A program made the position numbers and the translations under genes. The notes beneath the pieces are model-generated. The model searched no databases, had not been told where the DNA came from, and saw only the letters and a list, made by a program, of their open reading frames with translations. Shown here piece by piece: positions 16,444-26,532 of a stretch of 39,525 nucleotides of DNA. Positions within the stretch are counted from its first letter, which is position 1, and each line of letters begins with the position of its first letter. Origin of the DNA: Azospirillum soli (GTDB lineage Bacteria; Pseudomonadota; Alphaproteobacteria; Azospirillales; Azospirillaceae); NCBI RefSeq assembly GCF_017876165.1, contig NZ_JAGINQ010000038.1, forward strand, positions 1 to 39,525. The letters run 5' to 3'.

Positions 16444-17285
16444 TGGTGTAGCCGTTCGAAAGCTGTGGGCCGGCCGAAGAAACGCCCGGCGAGCACGCCG
16501 ACCGGTTCCGCCGCTCCCGTGGTGAAGAATCGCGGAGCCGCGCCCCCGCCGCGCGGGGCGTATTCGGGGTGCCGCTCCAGGTAGTTGTCCAGCGATTTGG
16601 CGACCAGCGACGGCTGGCACAGCACCTCCACGCCCGCCGGCAGGGCATCGGCGAACAGACGCGCGACCAGGGGATAGTGCGTGCAGCCGAGGACCACGGC
16701 GTCGGGCGTCTCGCCGCCCAGTTGTTCAAGAAGGCAGGCGACGTAGCCCCGGACCACCGGCGCGATCACCGCGTCCGGTGCGCCCTGCTCGATCAGGGGC
16801 ACGAGGTCCGGGCAGGCCTGCTGCACCACCCGCACGTCGGGCGCGCGCTTGCCGATCTCGCGCGGGAAAGAGCCGGAGGCCACCGTGGCCGGCGTGGCGA
16901 AGACGCCGACCGTGCGCGGCTCCGGCAGCCAGTCGGCCGAAGGGCCTTCCTGCATCCAGGGCACGCGGGTGATGGCCTCGACCATCGGCACCAGCACGCC
17001 CAGCACGTTGCGGCCGGGATGGGCGTGCGGCAGCCACGTCCGCTGCATCCGCCGCAGCGCCACCGCCGCCGCCGTGTTGCAGGCCAGCACGACCAGCCGG
17101 CAATCCTGCGCGAACAGCCGTTCCACCCCCTGCACCGTCAGGCGGTAGATGTCCTCCTCGCTGCGGGGGCCGTAGGGGGCGGCCGCGTGGTCGCCCAGAT
17201 AGACGAAGGGCCGGTCGGGGGCCGCTTCCACCAGTGCGCGCAGCACCGTCAGCCCGCCGTGTCCGGAATCGAAAACGCCGATCAC
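16440..17285 (-). CDS. murI: Glutamate racemase MurI
   Basis: A 281-residue cofactor-independent racemase that makes D-glutamate for peptidoglycan. The family marks are GVFDSGHGGLTVLRAL at the N-terminus, the first catalytic cysteine in VVLACNTAAAVAL, and the second in VVLGCTHYPLVARL. YLGDHAAAPYGPRSEEDI is a slight variant of the usual GDTARxPYG loop. The gene lies between ureC (12-base gap) and ureE (4-base overlap), so it is translated with urease genes, an unusual position for a cell-wall gene. The wider Asp/Glu/hydantoin racemase superfamily includes allantoin racemase, but both cysteine motifs here are of the MurI form. A specialised second racemase cannot be excluded. Confidence 0.88.
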   Translation of the reverse strand: MIGVFDSGHGGLTVLRALVEAAPDRPFVYLGDHAAAPYGPRSEEDIYRLTVQGVERLFAQDCRLVVLACNTAAAVALRRMQRTWLPHAHPGRNVLGVLVPMVEAITRVPWMQEGPSADWLPEPRTVGVFATPATVASGSFPREIGKRAPDVRVVQQACPDLVPLIEQGAPDAVIAPVVRGYVACLLEQLGGETPDAVVLGCTHYPLVARLFADALPAGVEVLCQPSLVAKSLDNYLERHPEYAPRGGGAAPRFFTTGAAEPVGVLAGRFFGRPTAFERLHQ

Positions 17286-17297
17286 CGAATAAGAACC

Positions 17298-19007
<1,710 letters not shown>

Positions 19008-19029
19008 GCCCCTGCCCTCCATCAGGCCC

Positions 19030-19335
19030 TTACAGGGCGCCGTTGACCTTGTTGTTGAAGCCGATGACCACGCGATTGCCGCCATAAGCGACCAGCCGCA
19101 CATGGCGGGTCTGCCCCGGTTCGAAACGCACCGCCGTGCCGGCGGGGATGTCCAGGCGGAAGCCGCGCGCCCTGTCGCGGTCGAAGGTCAGCGCCTCGTT
19201 GGTTTCAAAGAAATGGTAGTGGGAGCCGACCTGGATCGGGCGGTCGCCGGCGTTGGCGATGTCCAGCTCCACCGTATCGCGGCCGGCGTTCAGCTCGATC
19301 TCGCCGCTCGCGGGAAGAATTTCACCGGGTTTCAT
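19030..19335 (-). CDS. ureB: Urease beta subunit UreB
   Basis: A 101-residue structural subunit of the (UreABC)3 urease. MKPGEILPASGEIELNAGR, the conserved IQVGSHYHFFETNEAL and RFEPGQTRHVRLVAYGG-type ends match the family throughout. Normal length. It lies 9 bases after ureA and 22 before ureC, within the operon. Confidence 0.97.
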   Translation of the reverse strand: MKPGEILPASGEIELNAGRDTVELDIANAGDRPIQVGSHYHFFETNEALTFDRDRARGFRLDIPAGTAVRFEPGQTRHVRLVAYGGNRVVIGFNNKVNGAL

Positions 19336-19344
19336 GGAGCCCCC

Positions 19345-19647
19345 TTAGCGAATCGGCTGGTGAACGGTGACGAGCTTCGTGCCGTCCGGGAAGGTGGCCT
19401 CGACTTGGATCTCGTGGATCATCTCGGCCACGCCGTCCATCACCTGATCGCGGGTAATGACCGTGGCGCCGTCGCGCATGAGTTCTGCCACCGTGCGTCC
19501 GTCGCGCGCGCCCTCAACCACGAAATCGGTGATGAGCGCCACCGCCTCGGGGTGGTTCAGCTTCACGCCACGCTCCAGCCGGCGGCGCGCCACGACGGCG
19601 GCCATGGCGACGAGAAGCTTGTCCTTCTCGCGCGGTGTCAGGTTCAT
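19345..19647 (-). CDS. ureA: Urease gamma subunit UreA
   Basis: A 100-residue structural subunit of urease. MNLTPREKDKLLVAMAAVVARRRLERGVKLNHPEA is the standard N-terminus, and FPDGTKLVTVHQPIR is the conserved end. Full length. It is the first structural gene after a 93-base gap from ureD, and that gap contains a promoter-like sequence, so structural genes may also be expressed separately from the upstream xdh-ureD part. Confidence 0.97.
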   Translation of the reverse strand: MNLTPREKDKLLVAMAAVVARRRLERGVKLNHPEAVALITDFVVEGARDGRTVAELMRDGATVITRDQVMDGVAEMIHEIQVEATFPDGTKLVTVHQPIR

Positions 19648-19683
19648 GGGGCTGTCTCTCCGCCTTGCCCTTATGTTGAATGG

Positions 19684-19711
19684 ATTATGCCACGTTGCTG
19701 CGGTGCGCCAA
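19684..19711 (-). promoter_or_regulatory. Candidate internal sigma-70 promoter before ureA
   Basis: On the minus strand TTGGCG (19706-19711) and CATAAT (19684-19689) are 16 bases apart in the ureD-ureA gap, about 37 bases upstream of the ureA ATG. CATAAT matches five of six -10 positions. Confidence 0.45.
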
Positions 19712-19740
19712 TGCTTCTTCGATGGAATGCATCGTGGCCT

Positions 19741-20583
19741 TTACACCTCCCACAACCTCGGCAGGCGTTTCGGCAATCCGGCCACCGCCGACCGCAAATG
19801 CGACCAGAGCGATGCATAGGCCCAGCGAACGGCCAGCGCCTCGCCACCCAGGATGCGCACGACAAGCAGCCCCTCGAACGCCGACGCGCCGACGCGCACG
19901 CCGCCCAGCGACTCCGCCGCGTCGCGCACCCCCTCAAGATAGCCACCCGCGTCCGGCGCTGCGTGCAGCAGCGTGGCGCAGGCACCGGCCCCACCAAAGC
20001 AAGCGGGGTGCGACAGGCTTTCCGCGATGTCCGCGTCCAGATGCAGCGCGTCGGCCCAGGCCAATCGCCCGTCGCGCACCACCTCCCACGCGTCGCGGAT
20101 CAGGCCATGACTGACCGTCTCGCCGAAGGCCGCGCGGCCGAAGACCAGCATTTCCCCGGCGATCAGGCACGCGTCGCCCTCCAGCTCCAGCCGGGTCACG
20201 CGGCGCAGGCGGGAGCCCTCGAAGACGATGGCCTCCTGCGGCATCCATTCCAGCCAGCCGCCGGCCTCGACGCTCACGTGCGTGTCGATGCGGCAGTCCG
20301 GGCCGGCGGAGCGGTAGACCTTCTCGGCCGCTTGCGTGGTCACCAGGGCCGACGCTCCCGGGCCGGCGGAAAGCGCGATGTCCAGCCGGTCGCCGCCGAC
20401 CATGCCGCCGGAAGTCGTCACCAGCACGGCCACCGGCAGATCCCCGGCCCTGGGGTCGGGCAGCAGCACGCGCAGCGGGTCGTGGTGGTACAGCGTGGCA
20501 AGCCGCGTCGCGCCGTGCCGGTGCTCGAAACGGACGGTCGCGGCACCATGCACGGCGACCTTCTTCACGTCAGCGTCAGCCAC
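19741..20583 (-). CDS. ureD: Urease accessory protein UreD
   Basis: A 280-residue scaffold (UreH in some species) that binds apo-urease and channels nickel from UreG. Family motifs seen are LVTTSGGMVGGDRLDIALSA, ALVTTQAAEKVYRS, and WLEWMPQEAIVFEGSRLRR, where the WxPQexI element is highly diagnostic. A GTG start at 20583 overlaps the end of xdhB by 8 bases, so urease maturation is translationally coupled to the xanthine dehydrogenase subunit. Normal length. Confidence 0.96.
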   Translation of the reverse strand: MADADVKKVAVHGAATVRFEHRHGATRLATLYHHDPLRVLLPDPRAGDLPVAVLVTTSGGMVGGDRLDIALSAGPGASALVTTQAAEKVYRSAGPDCRIDTHVSVEAGGWLEWMPQEAIVFEGSRLRRVTRLELEGDACLIAGEMLVFGRAAFGETVSHGLIRDAWEVVRDGRLAWADALHLDADIAESLSHPACFGGAGACATLLHAAPDAGGYLEGVRDAAESLGGVRVGASAFEGLLVVRILGGEALAVRWAYASLWSHLRSAVAGLPKRLPRLWEV

Positions 20584-22918
20584 CGGCGGCCATCCGCGCC
20601 TTGATGTCCTCGACCGCCAGCAGCACGCGCTCCGGCGTGGCGGGGGCGTCGAGGTGGACGGGGTACTTGTGCCCGCCGACCGCCGCCACCGCGTCCTTCA
20701 GCGCCAGCCACGCCGAGATCCCCAGCATCAGGGGCGGCTCGCCAATGGCCTTGGAACGGAACACCGTGTCCTCCCGGTTCGGACGGGCGGTGTAGAGGGT
20801 CACGCGGAAATCCTCCGGAATGGTGCGCGAGGTTGGGATCTTGTAGGTGCTCGGCGCGTGGGTGCGCAAGCGCCCCTGCCCGTCCCACCACAGCTCCTCG
20901 CAGGTCACCCAGCCCAGGCCCTGGACGAAGGCACCCTCCACCTGCCCCAGGTCGATGGCCGGGTTGATGGTGCCGGAACAGTCGTGCAGCACGTCGGCGC
21001 GCGGAAAGCGGTATTCGCCGGTCAGCGTGTCGATCAGCGCCTCGGTCACCGCCACGCCGCAGGAGAAGTAGAAGAACGGCCGCCCCTCGCACTTCTCGCG
21101 GTCCCACCAGATTCTCGGCGTGGCGTAATGGCCGGTCGAGGACAGGGAGACGCGGTTCAGGTAGGCGAGCTTGGCCACCTCCGGGAAGGTCATGGCGTGG
21201 TTGCCGGCGAAGACCGCGTTGTCGCGGAACTCCACCTTGTCCGGCGTGGTGTGGCAGTGCTCGGCCAGGAAATCGGCCAGCCGCCCCTTGATCGTCCGCA
21301 CCGCCAGCCGCACCGCCTGCCCGTTCAGGTCCGTTCCGGCGGAGGCCGCCGTGGGCGGGGCGTTCGGAACCTTGTCGGTGGCGCTGGCCGTGACCTTCAC
21401 CCGGTCCACGTCGATCTGGAATTCCTGGGCGGCGATCTGGGCCATCTTGGTGTGGATGCCCTGCCCCATCTCCGTGCCGCCGTGGTTCACCTGCACCGAT
21501 CCGTCGGTGTAGACGTGCACCAGCGCCGCCGCTTGATTCAGGTGCTTCACGGTGAAGGAGATGCCGAACTTCACCGGCGTCACGGCGAGGCCCTTCTTCA
21601 GCACCGTGTTCCTGGCGTTGAAGGCGTCGATCTCCGTCCGGCGGTTGCGGTAGTCGCTGTCCCGCTCGATCTGGTCCAGCAGTTCGGCGAGGATGTCCGG
21701 CTCCTCCACCGGCATGCCGTAAGGGGTTACGTCCCGTCCCGGCCCGCCGTAGAGGTTGGCGCGGCGCACGTCCAGCGGATCCTTGCCCAGACTGCGGGCG
21801 ATCTCGTCGACGACCTCCTCGACGGCGATGACGCCCTGCGGGCCGCCGAAGCCGCGAAAGGCGGTGTTGGAGACCGTGTGCGTCTTGCAGCGGTGGCCGG
21901 TGATCCGCGCGGCGGGCAGGTAGTAGGCGTTGTCGGCGTGGAACATGGCGCGGTCCACGACGCCGTTGGACAGGTCCAGCGACATGCCGCAGCGGCCGGC
22001 CAAGTCCATTTCCATACCCTGGATGCGCCCGTCCTCGTCAAAGCCGACGTCGTAGCGCACATGGAAATCGTGGCGCTTGCCGGTCATCAGCATGTCGTCG
22101 TCGCGGTCCATGCGGAACTTGACCGGGCGCCGGGTGGCGTTCGCCAGCAGCGCGGCGATGCAGGCGATCTGCGCCGGCTGGCTCTCCTTGCCGCCGAAGC
22201 CGCCGCCCATGCGCCGGCATTCCACCGCGATCCCATGCATCGGCCGGCCGAGCACCTTGGCGACGGCGTGCTGCACCTCCGCCGGGTGCTGGGTGGAGGA
22301 ATGGACGAGCAGGTCGCCGTCCTCCTTCGGGATCGCGTAGGCGATGTGGCTTTCCAGATAGAAATGGTCCTGCCCGCCGACCTCCAGCGTGCCGCTCAGC
22401 CGGCGGGGCGCCGAGGCTACCGCCTGCGCCGCGTCGCCGCGCTGGAAGGTCAGACTGGGGGACACGAAGGACTCCGCCTCCATGGCCTCCTGCGCAGTCA
22501 GGACGGCGGGCAGATCCTCGTAAAAGACCTCGACCATCCGGGCCGCCGCACGGGCCTGCGACAGGGTTTCGGCGGCCACCGCGACGACGGCCTGTCCGGC
22601 GTATTCGACCACATCCGGGGCCAGCACCGGGTCGCCCGGCAGGATCGGGCCTATGTCGCCGTCGCCCGGCACGTCGTCGAAGGTCAGCACCGCGTGCACG
22701 CCGGGCGCCTGTTTGGCCTTCGCCAGGTCCATGCCCAGAATGCGTGCGTGCGCCCTGTCCGACAGCCGCACCGCGACGTGCAGCGTGCCGGGCAGTTCCG
22801 GGATGTCGTCGGTGTAGGTGGCGGCGCCGGTGACGTGCTTGCGGGCACTCTCATGCTCGATGCCGAGATGCACGCCGCCGCTGATGGGCTTGATCCCAGG
22901 GGCACTTCCGTCAGCCAT
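20576..22918 (-). CDS. xdhB: Xanthine dehydrogenase molybdopterin-binding subunit XdhB
   Basis: A 780-residue catalytic subunit that hydroxylates hypoxanthine and xanthine to urate at a molybdenum centre. Catalytic residues match the purine-oxidising type: E245 in GGGFGGKESQ, R323 in VVDRAMFHADN, and E727 in AIGEPPLML. SNTAFRGFGGPQ and NHGGTEMGQGIHTKM are the molybdopterin-binding motifs. This triad separates true xanthine dehydrogenases from aldehyde and carbon monoxide relatives. It overlaps xdhA by 8 bases and ureD by 8 bases. No xdhC cofactor-insertion gene follows; the urease genes take its usual place. Confidence 0.97.
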   Translation of the reverse strand: MADGSAPGIKPISGGVHLGIEHESARKHVTGAATYTDDIPELPGTLHVAVRLSDRAHARILGMDLAKAKQAPGVHAVLTFDDVPGDGDIGPILPGDPVLAPDVVEYAGQAVVAVAAETLSQARAAARMVEVFYEDLPAVLTAQEAMEAESFVSPSLTFQRGDAAQAVASAPRRLSGTLEVGGQDHFYLESHIAYAIPKEDGDLLVHSSTQHPAEVQHAVAKVLGRPMHGIAVECRRMGGGFGGKESQPAQIACIAALLANATRRPVKFRMDRDDDMLMTGKRHDFHVRYDVGFDEDGRIQGMEMDLAGRCGMSLDLSNGVVDRAMFHADNAYYLPAARITGHRCKTHTVSNTAFRGFGGPQGVIAVEEVVDEIARSLGKDPLDVRRANLYGGPGRDVTPYGMPVEEPDILAELLDQIERDSDYRNRRTEIDAFNARNTVLKKGLAVTPVKFGISFTVKHLNQAAALVHVYTDGSVQVNHGGTEMGQGIHTKMAQIAAQEFQIDVDRVKVTASATDKVPNAPPTAASAGTDLNGQAVRLAVRTIKGRLADFLAEHCHTTPDKVEFRDNAVFAGNHAMTFPEVAKLAYLNRVSLSSTGHYATPRIWWDREKCEGRPFFYFSCGVAVTEALIDTLTGEYRFPRADVLHDCSGTINPAIDLGQVEGAFVQGLGWVTCEELWWDGQGRLRTHAPSTYKIPTSRTIPEDFRVTLYTARPNREDTVFRSKAIGEPPLMLGISAWLALKDAVAAVGGHKYPVHLDAPATPERVLLAVEDIKARMAAGG

Positions 22919-24380
22919 GGGCGGCCTCCAGCGAGGGCGCCTCGGCCCCGGTGGTGTGGAGATAAAAGCGCATCAGCAGATTCTTCGCGACCAGAGCGCG
23001 GTAGCGGTCGCTCGCCCGCATGTCGGTGATCGGCTGGAAATCCTGATCGAGGACGGGCATCGCCGCCGCGACCGCCTCCGCCGTCCAGGGCTGCCCCACC
23101 AGTGCCGCCTCCAGCGCCTTCGCGCGGGCCGGAATCGCGGCGACACCGCCATAGCCGGTGCGCAGCTCCGCCACCTTGCCCCCCTCGTCCAGGGTCAGCA
23201 GAAAGGCGGCGCAGACGGCGGAGATGTCCTGGTCACGCCGCTTCGACACTTTCCAGGTGGCGAAGCGCTGGCCGTCCTTCGGGATCGGGATGAGGACGCG
23301 CTCGACGAGCTCGCCGGGCTTCAGGTCGCTCTTGCGGTAGCCGTGATAGAAGCGGTCCAGCGGCACCTCCCGCCGCGTCCCGCCATGGTTCAGCGCCAGC
23401 GAGGCGCCGAGCGCCAGAAGCGCCGGCATGCTGTCCCCGATGGGCGAGCCGTTGGCGACGTTGCCGCCCAGCGTGCCGGAGTTGCGCACCTGCGCCGCCC
23501 CGATACGGCTGACCAATTCGGCCAATTCCGGGATGCGCCGCTGCAGCACGGGTAGCAGTTCCGTGTAGGTCACCGCCGCGCCGACCTCCAGGCGCCCGAT
23601 CTCCAACTGGCCATCGCTCTCCTCGATCCGGTGCAGCTCCGCGACCTCGGCCAGGTGGATGAGGGTCGGCAACCGACGCCCCTGTTTGGTCACCCACAGC
23701 CCGACGTCCGTCGCCCCGGCGACCAGTGTGGCGTCCGAATGCTCCGCCGCGAGCTTCGCCAATTCATCGACGGTCCTCGGAGCGTAAAAGGCCTTTCCGG
23801 CACCGCTGACGCTGACCGTCCCTTCCCGCCGCACCGATTCCAGCAGCGCGACGATGCCCGCCTCGGCGCGGTCGAAGCGGTCCTCATTCCCCTCGGCGGT
23901 CATGGCACGGGCGGCATCCAAGATCGGGCGGTAGCCGGTGCAACGGCACAGGTTCCCCGCCAAGGCGTCGTGGATCGCGTCGTCGTCCGGGTTGCGGTCG
24001 TTGTGATAAAGCGCGAACAGCGCCATCGCGAAGCCCGGCGTGCAGAAGCCGCATTGCGAGCCGTGCTTCACCACCATGGCCTTCTGCACCGGATGAAGCT
24101 CGCCGTCCTCCGACGCCAAGTCCTCCACGGTCAGCAGCAGCTTCCCGTCGATCATCGGCAGGAACAGGATGCAGGCATTCACCGCCCTGTACCGGATTTT
24201 GCCATTGGGCGTCAGGTCGCCCAGCACAACGGTGCAGGCGCCGCAGTCGCCCTCGGCGCAGCCTTCCTTTGTGCCGGGGCGGCCATGGGCGCGCAGCCAT
24301 TGCAGCACGGTGGTGGTCGGATCGGCGTCGCGCACCTCCACCACCCGTCCGCCGAGCACGAAACGCACGGAGCCCGTCAT
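22911..24380 (-). CDS. xdhA: Xanthine dehydrogenase iron-sulfur/FAD subunit XdhA
   Basis: A 489-residue electron-transfer subunit that passes electrons from the molybdenum site to NAD. A plant-type 2Fe-2S domain comes first (GTKEGCAEGDCGACTVVLG), followed by the second 2Fe-2S domain (GSQCGFCTPGFAMAL and AGNLCRCTGYRPI). The FAD-binding domain starts near 190 with LVAGATDVGLWVTK and RNSGTLGGNVANGSPIGDSMP. A C-terminal CODH-type flavoprotein domain ends it. The ATG is preceded by GAAAGG. It is the first gene of the xdh-ure block as it stands now; an AT-rich gene on the other strand separates it from the importer genes. Confidence 0.97.
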   Translation of the reverse strand: MTGSVRFVLGGRVVEVRDADPTTTVLQWLRAHGRPGTKEGCAEGDCGACTVVLGDLTPNGKIRYRAVNACILFLPMIDGKLLLTVEDLASEDGELHPVQKAMVVKHGSQCGFCTPGFAMALFALYHNDRNPDDDAIHDALAGNLCRCTGYRPILDAARAMTAEGNEDRFDRAEAGIVALLESVRREGTVSVSGAGKAFYAPRTVDELAKLAAEHSDATLVAGATDVGLWVTKQGRRLPTLIHLAEVAELHRIEESDGQLEIGRLEVGAAVTYTELLPVLQRRIPELAELVSRIGAAQVRNSGTLGGNVANGSPIGDSMPALLALGASLALNHGGTRREVPLDRFYHGYRKSDLKPGELVERVLIPIPKDGQRFATWKVSKRRDQDISAVCAAFLLTLDEGGKVAELRTGYGGVAAIPARAKALEAALVGQPWTAEAVAAAMPVLDQDFQPITDMRASDRYRALVAKNLLMRFYLHTTGAEAPSLEAAHG

Positions 24381-24414
24381 GTCCGGCCTTTCAATCGCCG
24401 TTTCCCCGACTGCT

Positions 24415-24442
24415 TATGTAAGAACTATTGACCTGATGCCAA
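24415..24442 (-). promoter_or_regulatory. Candidate sigma-70 promoter of xdhA
   Basis: On the minus strand TTGGCA (24437-24442) lies 16 bases before TACATA (24415-24420). The -35 part is inside the AT-rich insert and the -10 part just outside it, with the left direct repeat between them. If real, the insertion supplied part of this promoter. Confidence 0.3.
24420..24429. repeat. Left copy of 10-base direct repeat
   Basis: AAGAACTATT, identical to 25745-25754, in the same orientation. It flanks the AT-rich gene on the xdhA side and resembles a target-site duplication. Confidence 0.7.
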
Positions 24443-24487
24443 GCAGCCCACTCCAACGACACACCAGCGACAATTTGCTCCATCACG

Positions 24488-25744
24488 GTGTCGATCAATC
24501 ATCAAGCATCTTCTCACGCTGAGTTTCTCCATAAACATATGAGAATTTGCAAAATGTCCGTTTTGGTTGAAGACCCGCCGGTCAAGGAACGTGAAATCGA
24601 CACCACCGACCCAACTCGACATAGCAACAAAATTAGAGAGACACAACAAGCAGAACAGGATAACTCCGATTTCAGAACAGAAGCGTTTGCAAAGGAGAAT
24701 AACGAGTCATTTTGGATCGAAAAAGCAGCATTATCGATAAAATCGGCTAAGAGAAATTCTATACTCTCTATTATCATCTCTCTATCGATAGTTTTTGTCG
24801 CCCTATTCGTGCAAACACAAAGAAGCGCCATCAGCGTTCTATCGCCCATTCAATACGAATCAGTTGATCCAATTAGTACAATGCGGCGTTCCCTTGAGAA
24901 GCTTGATGGATTTTCCGCCGGATTGACGCAGATGAACTCCTACATCGATAACTCTGACGCTTTTATTGCAAGAGCTGAAAAAATATACTCCGAAGTCGAA
25001 AAGAGCGGAAAGGCTGTTTCTCCCGAATTTTTCAAAAAACTCACAGAAGTTAATTTTGCATATGAAGTTAGGGGCGGAGGGCGATCCACATCCCAATTTA
25101 TGGGCATGGGTGGGTGCAACATACAACCAGCCAATGACGGACTCACCAACTATACATGCTCTATATACATAACAAATGTCCAAATAAATACGATTAATAA
25201 AGAAATTTCCTTTACCAACGAATCAATTGAAATGGTCCGCTTTAAGGCGGCACGAACCCTTACCAGCGATTCATCCCAAATGGAAATCGAAAAACTCAAG
25301 GAATTAGAGAAGCTTGGCCCCGAAAAGTCTATGGAACTCCTAAGGATGATTATCGATAAAACAAAAGATAATGCGCGACTCCTATCTCAAAACAAACCTG
25401 TTTCCGCAGAAATACTGTCATCACTGAGAGAAGACGTTCTTGTCCAAATAAAGCACTTCAATATCATCATACTCATGCGCGGGGCTTTACCAATATCCCT
25501 TCTATTCCTGATAGCAGCAAGCTGCGTTGCGATCATTGTCAAGCAAATACAACACCTGAATAAGGTTGGAGAGGTTGAAATAGCCTTTCTCTACGCACAA
25601 TCGAGCACATCAAGCAAAGTTTCCGCTTACAAAGAAATTGCATCTGGATTTTCCAACCGCCAAACAAAAGAGGAATCAGACCACACATCATTTGAAGCTG
25701 CCACGCAACTTATAAAATCAATTGCGGACGCCGTCAAAAAATAG
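24488..25744 (+). CDS. Two-helix membrane protein of unknown function in AT-rich islet
   Basis: I do not recognise this family. The longest frame gives 418 residues. The first 90 or so are charged and soluble (SNKIRETQQAEQDNSDFRTEAF). A strong membrane helix follows near 92-112 (ILSIIISLSIVFVALFVQTQ). A region of about 220 residues is predicted to face the periplasm; it contains two cysteines (GGCNIQPANDGLTNYTCSI) that could form a disulfide, and helical stretches (MEIEKLKELEKLGPEKSMEL). A second helix lies near 333-354 (ALPISLLFLIAASCVAIIV), then a soluble tail of about 65 residues. Starts at 24539 or 24554 (MSVLVEDPP) are equally possible; none has a clear ribosome binding site. Codon use is AT-rich, unlike every neighbour, which suggests recent transfer. 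The topology resembles sensor or anti-phage membrane proteins only superficially. Confidence 0.75.
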   Translation: MSINHQASSHAEFLHKHMRICKMSVLVEDPPVKEREIDTTDPTRHSNKIRETQQAEQDNSDFRTEAFAKENNESFWIEKAALSIKSAKRNSILSIIISLSIVFVALFVQTQRSAISVLSPIQYESVDPISTMRRSLEKLDGFSAGLTQMNSYIDNSDAFIARAEKIYSEVEKSGKAVSPEFFKKLTEVNFAYEVRGGGRSTSQFMGMGGCNIQPANDGLTNYTCSIYITNVQINTINKEISFTNESIEMVRFKAARTLTSDSSQMEIEKLKELEKLGPEKSMELLRMIIDKTKDNARLLSQNKPVSAEILSSLREDVLVQIKHFNIIILMRGALPISLLFLIAASCVAIIVKQIQHLNKVGEVEIAFLYAQSSTSSKVSAYKEIASGFSNRQTKEESDHTSFEAATQLIKSIADAVKK

Positions 25745-25754
25745 AAGAACTATT
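25745..25754. repeat. Right copy of 10-base direct repeat
   Basis: AAGAACTATT, identical to 24420-24429. On the minus strand it contains the TAG stop codon of the ABC permease (25750-25752), so the permease frame is intact whether or not the insert is present. Confidence 0.7.
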
Positions 25755-26532
25755 CAACTTCAGCGAACTCCGTCTTGCGGGTGGCCCAGCCGGTCAGCCG
25801 CCCCTCGACCGCCGCGAACAGGAAGTACATGACCACCCCCATTGCCGCGATCACGATCAGCCCCGCGAACACCAGCGGGATCTGGAATCGCGAGGACGCT
25901 TGGAGCATCAGGTACCCGATGCCCTCGTTCGACGCGACCGTCTCCGCGATCACCGACCCGACGAAGGCCAGCGTCACCGCCACTTTCAGCGAGGCGAAGA
26001 AGTAGGGAAGAGAGCGCGGCAGCCCGACCTTCAGCAGGATGTCCAGCTTGCTCGCACCCAGGGAGCGCAGCACGTCCTCCAACTCCGGCTCCAGCGTGGC
26101 GAGGCCGGTGGCGACGTTCACCGCGATGGGAAAGAAGCTGATGGCGAAGGCGGTGATGATCGCCGGGATGGTGCCGATGCCGAACCACACCACCAGCACC
26201 GGGACGATGGCGACCTTCGGGATGGCGTTGAAGCCGATCAGCACGGGGTAGAGCCCGTGATAGACCAGCGGCGACGCCCCGACCGCCAGCCCCAGCAGCA
26301 CGCCACCGATCACCGCCAGGGCGAAGCCGATGACCGTGGTGAACAGCGTGTAGCTGGAATGCTGCCACAGCGGCCCGGCGAACTCGGCCATGGTCTGGAA
26401 CACGACGGTCGGGCGCGGCAGCACGAACTCCGGAACGGAGAAGGCGATGCAGGCCAATTCCCAGGCCCCGAACAGGCCGAACACGACCAGCCAGGGCATC
26501 AGCGTCTGGATGGCGGGGCGCTTGCGGCTCAT
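25750..26532 (-). CDS. ABC transporter permease (TauC/SsuC/NrtB type)
   Basis: A 260-residue inner-membrane permease with about six helices. The ATPase-coupling EAA loop is EDVLRSLGASKLDILLKVGLP near 160-180, with the usual G at its centre. AWELACIAFSVPEFVLPRPTVV is the typical start of nitrate/sulfonate/taurine/NMT1-type permeases. Its ATG overlaps the ATPase stop (ATGA). The last codon is followed at once by the direct repeat that bounds the AT-rich islet. The substrate cannot be told from the permease; context suggests a nitrogen compound. Confidence 0.92.
   Translation of the reverse strand: MSRKRPAIQTLMPWLVVFGLFGAWELACIAFSVPEFVLPRPTVVFQTMAEFAGPLWQHSSYTLFTTVIGFALAVIGGVLLGLAVGASPLVYHGLYPVLIGFNAIPKVAIVPVLVVWFGIGTIPAIITAFAISFFPIAVNVATGLATLEPELEDVLRSLGASKLDILLKVGLPRSLPYFFASLKVAVTLAFVGSVIAETVASNEGIGYLMLQASSRFQIPLVFAGLIVIAAMGVVMYFLFAAVEGRLTGWATRKTEFAEVE

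Larger units (their letters stand above)
24430..25754. mobile_element. AT-rich islet inserted in the importer-xdh operon
   Basis: About 1.3 kb, counting the right repeat copy, of strikingly AT-rich DNA (16 G/C of 60 on the line starting 25141) inside a very GC-rich operon. It carries one gene on the opposite strand and is bounded by a 10-base direct repeat. No transposase and no clear terminal inverted repeats are visible, so the mechanism of entry is unknown. The first 60 bases or so are of intermediate composition. The insertion reading is inference from composition, repeat and operon break. Confidence 0.55.

Noticed and set aside
16440..17285. murI as an allantoin racemase, which would suit purine degradation
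   Set aside because: Both catalytic cysteine motifs (ACNTA and GCTHYP) and the GVFDSGHGG start are of the MurI form; kept only as a remote alternative.
24428..24445. Sequence resembling the 3' part of a thiamine-pyrophosphate riboswitch (ACCTGAT near a THI5-like transporter)
   Set aside because: No CTGAGA partner element upstream, it is on the wrong strand for the importer, and it lies at the far end of that operon.
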